A stretch of DNA of 64,000 nt from Acheta domesticus (lineage: Eukaryota; Arthropoda; Insecta; Orthoptera; Gryllidae), in contig JAHLJT010009419.1 in assembly GCA_031308135.1 (NCBI GenBank), forward strand, positions 181,304,856 to 181,368,855, in the 5' to 3' direction. The position numbers and the translations under genes were made by a program. The notes beneath the pieces are model-generated. The model was not told the origin of the DNA and made no database searches. It saw only the letters and a program-made list of their open reading frames with translations. Position 1 is the stretch's first letter. Each line of letters begins with the position of its first letter. Of this stretch, positions 10,925-25,700 are shown in pieces.

Positions 10925-13900
10925 GTGAGTCCCGGGCGCGGGATGGTTCAAGTGTTCAATATTTCAATTTCTCTGTGAACAGCGTGTCTTTATTATCGCC
11001 ATTTATAGTGCGATTTTTATAACTTTGACCCTCAAGCCTCTATGACCACGATGGAATATCACACGGCATCTCGCCTCTTTCTCGGTCGTGCCGCTAGATG
11101 TTGCATGATCGCAAGCACTGCTTGATACGGTCACGAAAACGCGATATCTAGCGGCACGACTGAGAAAAACGCAACATACCGTGACATATTCGATCGTAAG
11201 GACGGGCCTTGAGAGGCAAAGTTATAAAAATCGCACTATGTAATGTATTATTGGTCGCGAAGGCCAAAAGGTCGTAGGAGCCTCGTGCCTGAAGGGATGC
11301 GGGTTGGAATCGATGTGTTAAATATTGGAATTTCTCTGTGAAGAGTTTCTCTTTACACCGTCGGTTATTTATATTATATTATTGTTCGCGAAGGCCGAAA
11401 GGTCGTAGCTGCCTCATGCCTGAAGGGATGCGGGTTGGAATCCCGCCTGGTGCGTGCATGTTTGTGCGTGTCCGTTTGTGAGTTCAGTTACCGCAGCCCC
11501 AAAGTTTCAAAACCTAAGTTAATTGCCGTCGCCGCTGTATGACGATAGTAGTTGAAAAGCGATCTTACAATACGTAAGAAAAAAAATCTGTAAAAGTGTT
11601 AATGTTCATTTTATAGTGTAGCTGTCTCATTTACGAGAAAAGCCATTACGGAGTACTGTGCAGACTTACTACAAAGGTTAAAGAGCATCCTATTAAAGAT
11701 AAATTATGTTTACGTCACTGGTCGCTTCTCCGAAAAAGATATCATTCGACATATTTATTAAGAATAACAAACAGTAACTAGAAACGCGTTACAGGGTTAG
11801 GTGATTTATAGACTTACGAGTATTTTAAACCATTTTTTCTTTTACTTTAAAAGACTTCTTCTATTTTAGAATGTTTGAATATATTTGAGTATATTTCCCT
11901 ATTTTTGTCTCGGAGTGATATTCCGGCTTTTTAGATTGGGTTAGTTTTGAACTTTTATCGTAATAATATTTTGAACGCATTTATACAAAAAAAATCAGGA
12001 TAGATGTGTATCTTTATTTGGAATAATTTATATGTATGCATTACTAGCAATATTAATAAGATACATTTACCGATTTCACTCTAGAACTTTTGTGTAAATT
12101 CTTCTGATTTGATATTTGTATATTGAGGTCTTCATTGTTACCGGCGATATGTTTCTATTTTTATATCTTCCAAAATAAAAATACTTACGATTAAAGTGGA
12201 TTTAATAAGTTCACAGGTTAAAAATTAGTAAATGACTTAATTTTTTGTTTGCTTTCCAGAAAATGTTTGACAGTTTATCTCCGTACCTTAGAATATACTA
12301 CATTATGATATAGTTCTCCGTATTTCTTTCCCTGGCAACACTATACTAACCAAGACAAGCCATATACCCAAGAACTGTTCCCAAGCTTTGATAAAATAAT
12401 TATTCAGGGGAAAGGGTTTTCATTTACGTTCATAGCTCTTTTCACTTATCTCTTTTATTTATGAAAATTCACTTTCGAGAAAAATCTTATGAAACAACCT
12501 TCAGAATTAATCTATTTGCTAAATTCCTGGTAAATAGATCATGCTCTAAGTGTTAGAAAAACATCTATTTGAATCTATTTCGCTGCAATTCTTGCTTTAC
12601 TATCATTGTGGTGTGCTTTAGTATAATCGAGCAGTGGGGTTACATAAGATACGCGCTGGGTTAATTAAGTTTTATTCGTGTATTATCACGTCTTTCTGTC
12701 TTTCTATATCACTTTAAAAGTTGTCATGAGATATATTGCTGTGGAAAGTACGTTCCCTCTCGAAATTTGTGGTTTTAGCATTATAAGTTACCTTCTATGG
12801 GAGTTAAACTACAATCATCTTGGTTTGAATGTGAAATTCAAGACCTGGTCAAGTTTCCTTTATGAGTTAATTGATAGGATCAAATGAAGCGGGGAGCTAA
12901 TTCTGGATGTCGTTTTCTCTGATTGGATCACTCAGCAACTTACTAAGGCAAGCAGGCACCCTTAAGCGCTAATGCACGTCGGCAAATTTCATTAATAACA
13001 TTTATGTCATGATTATTATTTATTTTGTGGTTGTATTAATAGTAACTGTCATTTGGATCTCCTGAAAATGGATTTCTCAATGAAAGACTAATTACTCATA
13101 CAATGAGAAATGCCACGCTTGATTGTTAGTTCAAAAATCATACTGAGAAAATAATATAGTAAATAATATAGTAAAATAATATAGTAATATTTTGCTAATT
13201 TCAATTTTTTTCTCTATCCCTTTTTGGCTGCCCGGAGGAAATTAGGAATTCTCATGACCATGAGATTTTGTTTCGGGTTGCATCTGCGGAGGGGGTTCTG
13301 ACTGTATCGTTATGTGCACAATGCAAAATGTTTATATATATTGAATTTTGTGACTCACTTTTTTACGATTTTATTCTTTAAAGGTTGTTTACACAATCGG
13401 AAGAGTAGGCTTCCTGTTTGTAGAATGCAATTTTGTGACTCACTTTATTATAACTGCAGTTGTAAAATTGAATACAAACTTTATTTCGTAGCATCCGAGA
13501 GGCTGCTCCTGTTAGGATAGTAAAAATAACTGAATTGAAAACGTGCCTTCTGTAGCTTGAATATTCGGAATAAAATGTAAGCTGGGCAATCTCGTATCGT
13601 ATTACAAAGCAGGATAACCGATATTCGAATTCTGTATCTGAATGGAAATTATTCTTTGGAAATAATCTGACCTAATTATTATCCTACTGATCATAAAATT
13701 AATTGATCTTCAACATTAACTAATTTTATTCAAGTATATCTCATAGAATTGCTATCATAGTACACTGCCGGAATATTGCAGGTATCATTAAAGACTTACT
13801 GTTTTGCAAAGACCAGGATTAGAACAGGTACTTCTTAAGACGTGGGTATGACCGGATCATATGATGATACTTGAATATGTAAAGCAGTCGACCGAATGTT

Positions 13901-14850
13901 TTTTCGCTATAATCTTCGCGAACAAGAAATATCTATGCATTGACAGCCTTTACTCATTGTTATCTTATGATGGGAGCATATAGGCCTACTTGCGGAAATG
14001 CGTCTATGTAAATTAAAGAACCCAGAACCAGCTTGGAGGAAGAATGTTATACAATCTGAAAGAACATCGAATGTTTTCTGTTCTATGTTTAAAGAAGTGT
14101 GCTTGGTCCCTGATGTGTTCTGGTCAGTGACCTAGATCAGATCTGCAATGCGTTTAGTAAACAAAACCAGGCTAACGTAAATATACAACCCGAGAGGTTT
14201 TCAGAATTGATCCAGAAAATCATGGGAGCTGAAATGTCTCCAACGCTGAGATAAATCGTTCATGCAGACCATCCACATGATTTGGATTTCCATCCACTTC
14301 AAATTGCGAGTGCTCGACAGGGAAAATCTGATTCTCTATTTTATTCTCATAACTCTAATGTAACTAATGTTGTAAATCCCATTCGCATTCCTATATCTTT
14401 ACATTCGTTTCAACAATTTCACTTGTGTAGCAATCGTTTTAAGATGCCAAAAAAGTAAAAATACTATTGTGAAACCCAAGTTTTGGTTTATTTCATAGAA
14501 ATAATATCTCAGTTAAATAATGTAGCTAGCAAATGCTCTAGAATAAAGTGATTTACCACCGTCCGTAAACGTTTCATTGGAAAACTCATTCAGATGCTTT
14601 TCAAAATAGTCTTCATTGTGGCACACATACTGTAATGGAACTTTGTAATAGTTTTTTGGTCTCCCTGAATTGCGTAAGTAGTAAAGGCGAAGTCGGACTA
14701 CGTAAGAGTGCGATTGGAATCGCACGTGAGGCATGGAGGTTCTCATCATGTAATTGTGGCATGGCTGATGTTTCAGACGTTTTTTCACCATGTACCAGAT
14801 CTGAACTGACATTTCCATCATCAATCATCATCATCATCATCATCATCTTC

Positions 14851-14906
<56 letters not shown>

Positions 14907-16697
14907 CACATCCGGGATATGAAAGTACCTACTTTAAGGGGACACGGAATTTCCTATCCTAGAAATGTTAAATGTCTAAGACTAATTCTTAGAAACTATT
15001 AAAGTTAGACTTTCGAAACTTTTACAGGTTACAGATATATCACCCATAATAACACTGAGTTAACTTTAAGTATGCAACCCTCCGAACACGCCAGCTCATT
15101 AACTTGCCTCATCAGAATAATCATTTTCTAATTACTACTTCTTTTTGAGACTTGTTTTATGTTGTTAAGCTTAACAACATATAGTTGTTTGAATTACTTT
15201 CTGCATGTCTAAGTCTTTCAGTATTTATGCGCTGCGTTGTGTAACAGTATCTGAAAGCATTAGTCAACACCTAAGCCCAAATAGAGGAGGTCTTCACATA
15301 AGAATAATAATTTTAAAAAAACTAGTAACAGTGATGTCAACAGAATTGAAACGTCGATTTAAAGAGAAAATTATGAAGATTTATAAAAAATAAAATACCC
15401 AAAACTATCCGTGCCTCCGTAAGGGAGAGGTGCACGGCAGTAGATGATTAAGAAAAGGATAGGAAATACTCACATATTTCGGGGAGTACTGCGTTGAGTG
15501 AAGATTCAGCCGGGATTAGTGATGCGAAATCAACAATAAAATATCGATGTTCAAAATTAAAATATCGATGTTAATACATCGATCAAAAACCATTGATGTT
15601 TGTAACCATCAATGCTTTGGAGCTGATTTAGTAACTTCTAACAGTGAATTCGTGCATTACAAAATTGAATTTGACAACGGTCGTGTTTATTAACTTATAA
15701 TTCATATTTAACTGAAAACGAAGTTAAAGAATAATAATTACAATGGACAAAACTGAACCTAAAACCCGGTGCACCTAGAGCCATCTCAAAGCGCCAGTCC
15801 TCAATTTGCCGAAGAAGATACTACTGGGTCATTCCATATTAAATCAACAGTCATTTTACATCACCATTTCAGATTGAGATGAAATTTGACATGTAAGTAG
15901 TATGAATGAAGAATAAGAAAAGAATAAATTTTGAGTAAAATATTTGCACCCGTTTGTGAAATACAGCCATGTAAAAGTTTACAAAATTGTGATCCCAAAC
16001 CTTTTTAGATTGATGTAGAACCTCTCCAAATTAAGATAGAGATCTGGAACAGGTGTCATTTTGCAGCTTTCTTTATGGCCTTGATGATGATAATTTCTTA
16101 TTCTTCATTCATGCTACCTATGTGTCAAATTTCATATGAATCTAAAATGGTGAGGTAAAATTTTAATTAAAACTATATTATTTTAAAATATGGAATGGCC
16201 CTACTATCCATTATTATGTCATGTTTTAACATCTACAAAATTGTGATCATGACGAATATTTTATTCACAAATAAAACACCAAACATGTGCAAACATGAGA
16301 AAAAAATCTATGGCAGAGGACCATCGGCTTGAATATATTGATGCTTAAAACATCGATGTGACTATACAAAAATTTATGTTTTGAAGACATCGATATCGCA
16401 TCCGTACTCAGCATGGAAGTCTCTCCACGCCGTGAAGGCAATGCGACTTTAAATAAAATCCATAAAAAATTGAATTTATTCTTAGACTAAGTTAATGTAT
16501 TCTTTAAAAAGTCAGAAAATTTACTCCCTTAATGAACATGTTTAATGTGTGAGGGTTCTAAATAATTATTGTCTGACGACAGCTTTTCCTTTCCCAACTC
16601 ACTTAAGTCTCAATTCATAAATGACTACAGTTTTTATTGTAAATCAAAATTTGCCACACAAAATTAACATTTCCTGTAACATCCAAATACTTTCGTG

Positions 16698-16733
<36 letters not shown>

Positions 16734-19700
16734 CATCATCATATTTGTTTTGTTAAAGTTGTTTACGTAGATCTGAGTGTAGAAGAGAACGCCGACAAAG
16801 AAACAGGTACTTCATGAGGAAGAACACCACATTCTTGATTATGTGTAGTTAGGTAATAAACAATTCCACGTGTACTTTAAAAGGACATAAATATTTACTA
16901 CGGCAGGCATTGTTATATCAAGAAAGCAATCACGTCACGATGCCAAGTGTTGTTTGCATTCATATTTCAAGGAGCGCCGGACGCCGAGTGACTTCTCTTG
17001 AGAACTTTCGCAACTGCCTCGCAATTAGAGACTTAGTCACAGCACACTCACACTCGCTCACAAACACACACATCGCGACCCTATCACAAGAGGTCATTGT
17101 TCATGCGCGCTACTGCCTCACCAAGTCTACACGGGAAATTAAAGTCAAATGATAAAAACATTTATCACGTTTGTCTGTCGACTTAAGTGAAAAAACGAGG
17201 AAGAAATTGTCACATGACTTCTAAAGAATTTCAGAGTTTAGTGTCTACCACTTTCTACGAAAATCTTGATGAGAAGCGCTGATATGAAACCTTTCTGAAA
17301 ATGTGACAAAGAATAAAAATATGATAGTGGATTCATTTAACCAAGCAATTATTTAAGTTTGTAACATCCTTGTATCTTCTTAGACACAATACATTTCGAT
17401 GTCAAACGTAATAGAATGTCTTGGAGGGCCGTCAAACTCACGTCATTCACGTCAGATGGTGTTGGTTTTGAGTTCAAAATTCTAGCACTTTATTTCTAGG
17501 AAAAATGAATGAACGTTGGAAGGTGTTGGAGAACACGTTTGAAAGAAACTACTTTTATCCAACTATCACGCAGGTGAATATAGCATGTGACAATGGTTGT
17601 CAGGATTTAATCTGGGATTTCGATTGTCTATAAACAGTTGTGTCTTTTCTTCTTCGTGATACATTGGAATGAAGGTGAAAAGAACAAATCAAATAAAGAG
17701 AACAACCAGTAGTGTGATACAGATTTCGGGAAGTATTGACATTTTCCTGTACCTTCGTATTCTTATGAAGACTGTACTCTCGTACAAGTTGATATGCTTA
17801 GGTATTTATACGTCATTAAAGTGATTCTTGAATATTTAATGTACTCTTCGAAATGCTGCCCGCTCTTATCCATAAGCCTTGTGAAGAAATAAAAGTACTT
17901 CAAGCATTGCCGTAAACATGCTGAATTTCCCAACTCGATGAAGCTTCTGTAGCTTCTTTACTTTAGTAATTGACAGACAAAGCTGCCAAAAGAGCACTTC
18001 CATTATTACTTCCTTGCCTTACGAATTCTTCGTAAGAAGAGAAAGTGATGTAATCGTGCGCCAGAAAACGGCGAATTTTCGCCAGAAAACTCTTATTACA
18101 GAGCCCTGGTAACGAAAAAGTGGATAAATCCTATTGCTAAATTTAGAAAAAAATCGTCTAACACGTGGTGTAGCCCAAATCCATGTTTAGTTGGTTCTTG
18201 ATACCGAAAAATATATTGGTAACAAAACGTCTGTCTGTCCGTCTGTGGTCAACGCTAGCAGCTAAACCGTTCAGCCGATTTTCTCCAAAATGTATATTCC
18301 CCAATCCTTCTGGGTCATGTCTCGGCTCCTGAAATTTGAAACCGATATTTTAATTTTGGGGCGTACTTACAGTTCCTTGGACATTTTCACAATTTTCAAA
18401 AAATGGCTCCAAATTTTTTTATTAAATTTCTCGTTGAATAGTGCGAAGGACGTTTAAGAGAATGATACAGCTATAATTTTCGTTGAAATTCTCGAGTTTT
18501 CGAAAATTGCAACAAAAAAATTCAAAACTAGAAAATTGGAGATAGAGATTTCTGCCTCAGAGAAAGTCTGTTGTACAAAATTAGTTCTATAAATATGGTC
18601 ATGTACAATTTTTTGAAAAAACGAGTGGTTTTTGCGTAATTTGCGCTTGAAATTTAGGAAAATTTTGTTTCTTAAAACCCGCTCCAAATTTTTCCTTTAA
18701 ATTTTATCCACTTGTGTAATAAGGGACGCAAAAAATATGACGCTAGATCTGTTATTGTGTATTGCTCGTTTTTTCAAAAATTGCAAAACTACAAAATCGA
18801 AGATAGAGATTTTTGCTTCAGACAAAGTCTGTTGTATCAAATTAGCTCTTTAGAAAAGGTTAAGTACAATTTTTTGTAAAGGTAGTTTTCGCGTAATTTC
18901 TGTTTAAAATTAATGAAACATATGGGCGTCCCGTCGTAAAAAAAGGTTACAAATATTGCGAGATAACAGATATTGAAATATTGCGAGAAAGTATGTGTTG
19001 CACCATTAGTTTAAGATATGCATGGAAATTGTATATCGTTATAATGTTTTTTCATTCATCTTTTGTTTTCATTTATTTATTTAATTGCCAATACGGTTAC
19101 AAATTTAAAATTAAATGGAATAAATTGAGAAACGTCTGGGATCTATCCGCTTTCTGTTGAAACGGAACGTGCAAGGTAGATATTCAAAACACTGTGCGGC
19201 AATGCAACACGTGAGAAGAGTTGCACATGCACCATGCAACGCCAAAGGATCCAACGGTGGTTATGTCGGAAGGTTTCCGACTGCTACCCTCGAGGGGGAC
19301 GTCTTACGTGAGAGGTGCTTTTAACGACCTTGCCGTGCTCGCAGGTCCGGGTAGCCGGCGAGGCAGCTCCAAATGGGTCGTGCTCACGCCTCGTTGACGC
19401 GTTCGGCAGCTCACGTGCCACGGGCGCCGCCTGAGCCGCAGCGCGGATAAGGCATCCTTGGGGCGGTGGGAAGAGCTTTGTGCGCGGGGGTGTGGCAGCG
19501 GGCGGCGGGCAGACAGGAGGGAGGGAATGAGGCCGCGCCGTGAGGCAACGCGCGGAGGCCAAAGCGGGCGGTGAGCGCACGGCGGCGTTGGGAGCGGAGC
19601 AGGCGCGCCTCCCCGCCTCCTTCCGCTCCGCCCCGCCCCCTTCCCTTCCCCCTCCCCGCTCCGCACAGCCCTGGCGCCAACTCCACCTCCGCCTTCGCCC

Positions 19701-22700
19701 GCTCCGCACAGCCCTGGCGTCATCTCCCCGCTCTGCCAACTCCACCCCACCCCTCCCCCTCATCCGCTCCGCACTGTCTTGGCGCCATCTCCCTTCTCCG
19801 CGAACTCCATCTCCGCCACCTGCCTCCCTCGGCGTCGCCGCGCCCCTCCGCCTCCTTCGCTCCACCCCACCCTGCCCCTCTCTCGCACGTCGCGTCCTTC
19901 CGTCCCGTCTCACTTCCTCCCCGCATCGCTGTCCCTCCTCTCTCCGATCCTCCCTGACCCGGCACCCTCTCGCCGCACTGCTCCACACCCCCACCGGCTA
20001 CCCGCCTAGCCTCACTGCCTCTTCGCCACCTTACGCCCCTCCGCTCCACCCCGCTCCGGCACCCTCCTCCGCTCGGCCTAACCCCGGTGCCTTCTCCCTG
20101 CACCATCCCAATGCCCCACCGTTTATCCGTTTCGCCTCGGTACATTCCATCCATCTCCTACCTGCCCCGGCTCCTTCCCGCATCACCACACTCCCTATAG
20201 CCTCCCCGTCCCTCTTTGATCTCTGCCTTCCTCCGCTTCGTCCCGCCACCCCACCAGGGAGGCAGGTCGCTTCGTCCCAGATCCCCTTCATCCCTCTTCC
20301 CCCACCCTTTCTCTCCAGCCCTCTTGGAGGAGCCACACCTCTAAAATTTACAGTCCAAGTTGCCGGATTCACGCACGCGCTAGGCATGCACAAGTAGAAA
20401 TGGTTATACATTCGGTAAGATAATTCTTCGCTAGCAGGGAAGAAATGAGACCGAGGCGAGTGTATCTGCAAAACCGGTAATGTTAATCACTGACCATTCC
20501 GTTCTGTTTTTCGAATGATGAGATCAAGTCGATACCATGCATATGCAATTGCGATGACTCGCTCTTGCGCTATGTGTGTACACGCAAGCGTAGACACCAA
20601 ATTCACATTATATGTTGATGTGATGCGTGTATGATATTATTTCATGTAGAGGGGTTGTGGCAGTGACTAATGGCAATGGGAGGGGTTACAGCGACTGAAA
20701 ATCCGAATCCGCCACTAAAGGATTTCTCTAGATGACAATTTGTAATCTCCTTAACAGTTGTTTTGGGTTGTAAAGGCATGTTTACGGAAAAAAATTAGAT
20801 ATCTTTCATAATATTATTTAATCCGGGAGCGACGGCTTCTGCCTTCTCTCCGATTTCTTGGCTGCGCCCATGACGTCAGAACCACCAACGTTCCAGTTCC
20901 TCATCCGGCCCAATGTTTCGGCGACCTTGACAGAAAATCGGAAAGTATTCACCAGACTTTTTGATACGTATTATCCATCTCCAAGTTAATTCTTAGGATA
21001 TCTAAAACATGTTTTTGCATCTCATCTTTCTTGGCGTTACTTTCCACAGATGATCTCATCTCCACGTTTCTACCTTGACATCATCGACCAACTTGTATTT
21101 TTAGCGACCTGTTTCTTATATTCCGATGACCGACTCCGCTTTATCTACCAGTGGATCATCCAATATTGGAAACTGGTGCCAACAAATGGTATTATGCTGA
21201 ATGGTATTATGTGAAAGCAGATGCTCCAAATGACACTTCATTGAATTCAAATTGCATTAATCGAGACAAAACTATTAATCTCCGTTCTTGAAACCTCAGT
21301 CAATCAATATTTTCCATGAATAAAACTTTTGATCCTAGAAGACCAAACCATGAGAGCTTTTTCTGAGGTGGTACTCAGCAGCTCTATTTTTGAGTCTAAA
21401 AAAATTTGTTATTGATTAATTCTTAAAAATTGAAGTATGATTTTGTAATTTAAAAATCTTTTTTGGAATATGGCTGTTGCATTCCAAAATAATTGTTTAC
21501 CAGTACAAGAAACGTTGGACGATATTATTTGCGTATTCTTTAATTGTACCTACAAACACGTGCTGTGAAAAATATATCAATAGAATTCTGAGTTAACAGA
21601 GATCTAAGTGAAAAAAAATGTTATAACTAAGAAAGAAAGAAAATATTGTCCGATTTAAATGAAGTGACTTGTGACAGATCATCAGCTGGACGCGGTTATC
21701 CAATCAGGAGTTTCGTTAAGACTAATTTTAGGTATCGATTATATGCTTGGCTGTCATATACTTTGACATACCCACAAAAATAAACATGACTCCTTTTCTA
21801 TCTTATTTGTAAAAGATTAATAACAATTAAAGGACCAATTACGTAATAAAATTCAGGCAAAAAGTTAATAACGCATTCAATGTATCTTGAATTTCAGATA
21901 GTTAATGGGTTTCAAGATAATTGTATAATATCACCAGTTCCTTTGCCTGACGTTACGTCAGCGACATTTTAGCTGACCCCAGGAAGATACAAGGACTCAT
22001 TTTGGTCTTTTTTTAGTCTTGAAGCCAGACATCAGACCATCATATCCAGGAAGCATTGTTGCACTACCCGACTTCCGGCAACTTCAGTCGATGCGGACTC
22101 AGTTACAGGCGAAGGCCCGAACTTCGAATCCTGGTGCGGAAAATTGCCAACGCTAGTGAGATGGAATAGAGGAAAATCCTTGGATGCAAAAGAATGCTAG
22201 AAAATGGCTTATCGTTTCATCTCAACAGGCAGAGGCCGCAGCAGTAATCGTGTTAATAGGTTGTGAGTAGAGCGCGTCCGTTGCACTTCTTTTCTTCAGT
22301 GGCGCGTTGGTTGATGCGCCCTGCCCGTCTCTCGTCCCTCTCCTACCCAAAGCTTTGGGATAAACAAAACAGATTACAGGTGGCTTCATCGAGACGAAGC
22401 TAGAAGAAATTAATAGAGCATGCGTCTAGCAAGCGACCTGATGCGTTGATATAGGGACGAACGTCAGGGAGTCGACCTCCATAGTTGCAGCTCAGCCGGA
22501 GCTCCGCCTCTTTGTACGTTTTAGAGCACATAAATAAACACTACATGTGGCTTTATCGTAGGTAAAACCAGGGCTTGATTTCTGGCGGAACGCGACGGAA
22601 CGCCGTTCCGTACCTCCGGGATAATTATCAAATTATATTATAAATATACAATTTTTTATATTAAATTAATAATTAATTTGGGGGAGCCTTCCGATACCTA

Positions 22701-25700
22701 CAGTTTTATAAATAAAGCACTGGGTGCTTTGGAATTTATCTGAGAATTTCTAAACCACAAGTGGTATTTAATAGGACTATTCCACGAATGAAATTGGGTG
22801 TAACAAAGTTCCAAAATGATGTAAATATTGAAAATAACTGAAAGCTATGTTAAATCAAAGATGTTATGTTATAGTACATACGCGCTTTATTAGACATCGA
22901 CTTAGCGATCGATGTATACCAACCACCTTCTAAGAGAGATGAGTCACGATTTATGATTGGCCAATAGGGAGAAGCGGTAAGAAAAATCGGATAGAAAAAT
23001 CTATAAACTTTTTCAGGTATCCCGGCGTGATTAGGGCATTTTGTATGTATCATTAAACACTATTAGTTTTAATTTCACGGGTAGAATAGTCAATGTACAT
23101 CAGTTCCATTTTTGTATGTACTACATTCCAGACAGCGTTCTCCAGATCCAACTCATCACCCATGGTCAATCTGAAGGCAGATACGACGAAACTTCTCTTT
23201 GTTTCAGGCATCGTTGTCATTCCTTTAAAAAATAAATGTATTGCATGAAGTAACAAAGACTTCTAATTGCCAAGATATATGGTGACAAAAGAAAAATGGC
23301 ATTGAAAATCAAATAATGTATAAACAAATTCAATGACTATTCATACTTTTTTGCACGAGATGCTTTGTTTACTTTATAAACGTGCAGGAGAGTCCTCAGA
23401 TTCCGTACTCTGAAAATAATGTATTCAATTCAGGTTTTAGTAATATGAATTGAAATTGATGACAGCAAATGGCGAACCTGTTAAAATAGTACGAAATATA
23501 CAAGAAAGTAAAGTTTTCCTATGAGAATTCTCTTATGAGATTCGAGTTTATTGATTTGGAATTACAATTCAAATGCTTAGACTATAGCATTGATGAAGAA
23601 TTACAATTCCATTTTATGACTGGAAGAGCAATTTACCAAGATTCAGAGTGCATTTGTTCGAAGAATCTCCTTAGCACACGATAACAAAATTATCGAAATG
23701 GAATGCGTCTACAACATAATTCTAAAAATTATAGGACGATATTCTATTTTTAAGAGAAAATTATCGTTAATTAAGAGAAATTATCTAAAGTTAATTAGTA
23801 GAGTTATTAACTATCGATAGGACGATAAGTAGCAAATAACGGACTCGGTTGAAATTTGTAAGAGAGGCGTTAGCAGTTATTTGAAAAATAGAATTATTTT
23901 AAATAACTGTACTGATGCTCTATTTTAACTCCAACACATTTGTCTTGATTTGCGATTTGCTTAATGAACCACAAACTGCTAAATCCTTAACGATCGTCGA
24001 CTGTTAAATCCTTAACGGACGCAGGCCCGATACAAGTGATTTTTCGTTCCTCTGTTTGGTTGCCTTAAGTCGAAAATAACAGTACTGTATTAGTACAGTA
24101 ACAGAACGATGTGACAGTACGAAAATAAAGATTACAAAATCATTCGGATATTAACAGCTAATAATCATCTAATGCGCACGTTCCTCGCGTATGACGACCG
24201 TTAAAATGGCGCTGATAGGTCCCGCGTGGCCGGTGGACAAGGAGGTCCGCGCGTGCGGTGACTGCGCACGGCAATATTAGACATGGCGAAAGCCACCGAA
24301 GTCTTCGCAGCCGGATAGGAGCTCCCTCTGGGTGGGTGTTGCGTCACACCCCACGCGTGACGACACGCACGGGCTGCACCTGAGCGCGGCACGCCCACCG
24401 CCGCCCCGCGCGACGCCCCGCTGCGCCCCGCTCCACCCCGCTGCGCCCCGCTCCGCCCGCAGGGCCCGCGCTTTCCAACTCCACCCAACGCCGCGTCGCG
24501 TCGCGTCGCGCTGCCCTTCTACGCAGAGTGGGTTTGTTCGAAACAATACAAGAGGTTTGTATTGTTTATTGGCTGAGCACGTACTCGCACTTTTTTCAAC
24601 CTACTGCTTTAAAATATACGGAAACATGCTCTCTCAGTCTGAATCAGTGAAAAACTACTGATTGATTGTGACTATTCACTGATGGTGTCAGTTATAACCC
24701 TGCCACTGACAATCAGCGAATTGAACTGAACAAATCAGTGAAAATCGGGTCCACTTTTTGAGTCAGTGAAACTTCACTGCTTGAATCAGTGAAATCTGTG
24801 TCAACTAATTGAACGTCACTGAAGGATCAGTGCGTGATGGTGGCGCGGCACTTTTACCACTGACGACCAGTGAAATGCTGGCCGTCATTACGAAAAAGTT
24901 CTTATGATCGTTGATTGTCAGCGAAACTACGCATTTCGACCGAAGATATCAGTGACTTCGGCTCTCACTGATTGAATCAGCGACAATTTCACTGATTCAG
25001 ATTCAGAGAGTGGAAAACTACATTGCGATTTTTCTAACTTTGCCCCTCAAGCCCCTATGGCCACGATGGAATATCTCACGGCATTTCGCGTCTTTCTCCG
25101 TTGTGCCGCTAGAAGTCGCATTATCGGAAGCACTGCTGGATACGGTCGCAATCATGCGATACCTGGCGGCACGTCTGAGAACGTCGCGAAATACCGTGTA
25201 CATATTCCATCCTGAAGACGGGCCTTCAGGGGCAAAGTTAGAAAAATCGCAGTATAGCGGTGTATGAGAGACACTTTCTCGTACTAATCACTTTCCTCAT
25301 TTTTTTCGTCCGGGCTAGCTTTTCGGTTTCGCCTCAACCAGCTGCCATCTATCACCCCGTAATGTACATTTTCTCAAGTTTTCTCCATTTTTCAGTCCTC
25401 TCATAGTAGAACTGATACATGACTTCAAGAACATAATAGAAAAGTAAAACCTCGTCCTATTTGGAGATTTTCGTTGAAAAACTTGAAGCCATTTTTGGGA
25501 AAACGTCATTTAAGAGTTTCTGTAAATGCGAAATTTGAAGATCTTTTTCACAAAAAACTTTTGAATTTTTGAGAAACTTAATTGGAAATCATTTTAAGTA
25601 TTTGTACTAAAAAATACAATAATGAATACAAATTGGAGTAATGTAAACAAGATTTTCAGGAATTGTGTGTTTATTTCTTATAATTTTTATTTATTATAAT

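Noticed and set aside
10603..11022. 139-, 102- and 101-codon frames over the CpG island
   Set aside because: The 139-codon frame starts upstream of the predicted transcription start and reads through the splice donor, and the other two lie in different phases from the signal peptide. The ATG at 10858 gives a signal peptide and correct phase with exon 2.
10265..11850. The pair of 190-bp direct repeats as LTRs of a small retroelement
   Set aside because: They lack TG/CA ends, a primer-binding site and a target duplication, and what lies between is a promoter and a host exon.
14613..14922. Open frames with Ile or Met runs
   Set aside because: They are translations of ATC/AAT microsatellites.
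19540..20397. 285-codon plus-strand open frame, and a 236-codon minus-strand frame over the same island
   Set aside because: Both are Pro/Ser/Arg/Gly low-complexity translations caused by scarce A/T in the island. Several frames are open at once and no domain or splice structure is visible.
24631..24720. Family A MITE extending left of 25021
   Set aside because: The TCAGTGA-rich segment has different inverted ends and shares no sequence with family A; they are separate neighbours.
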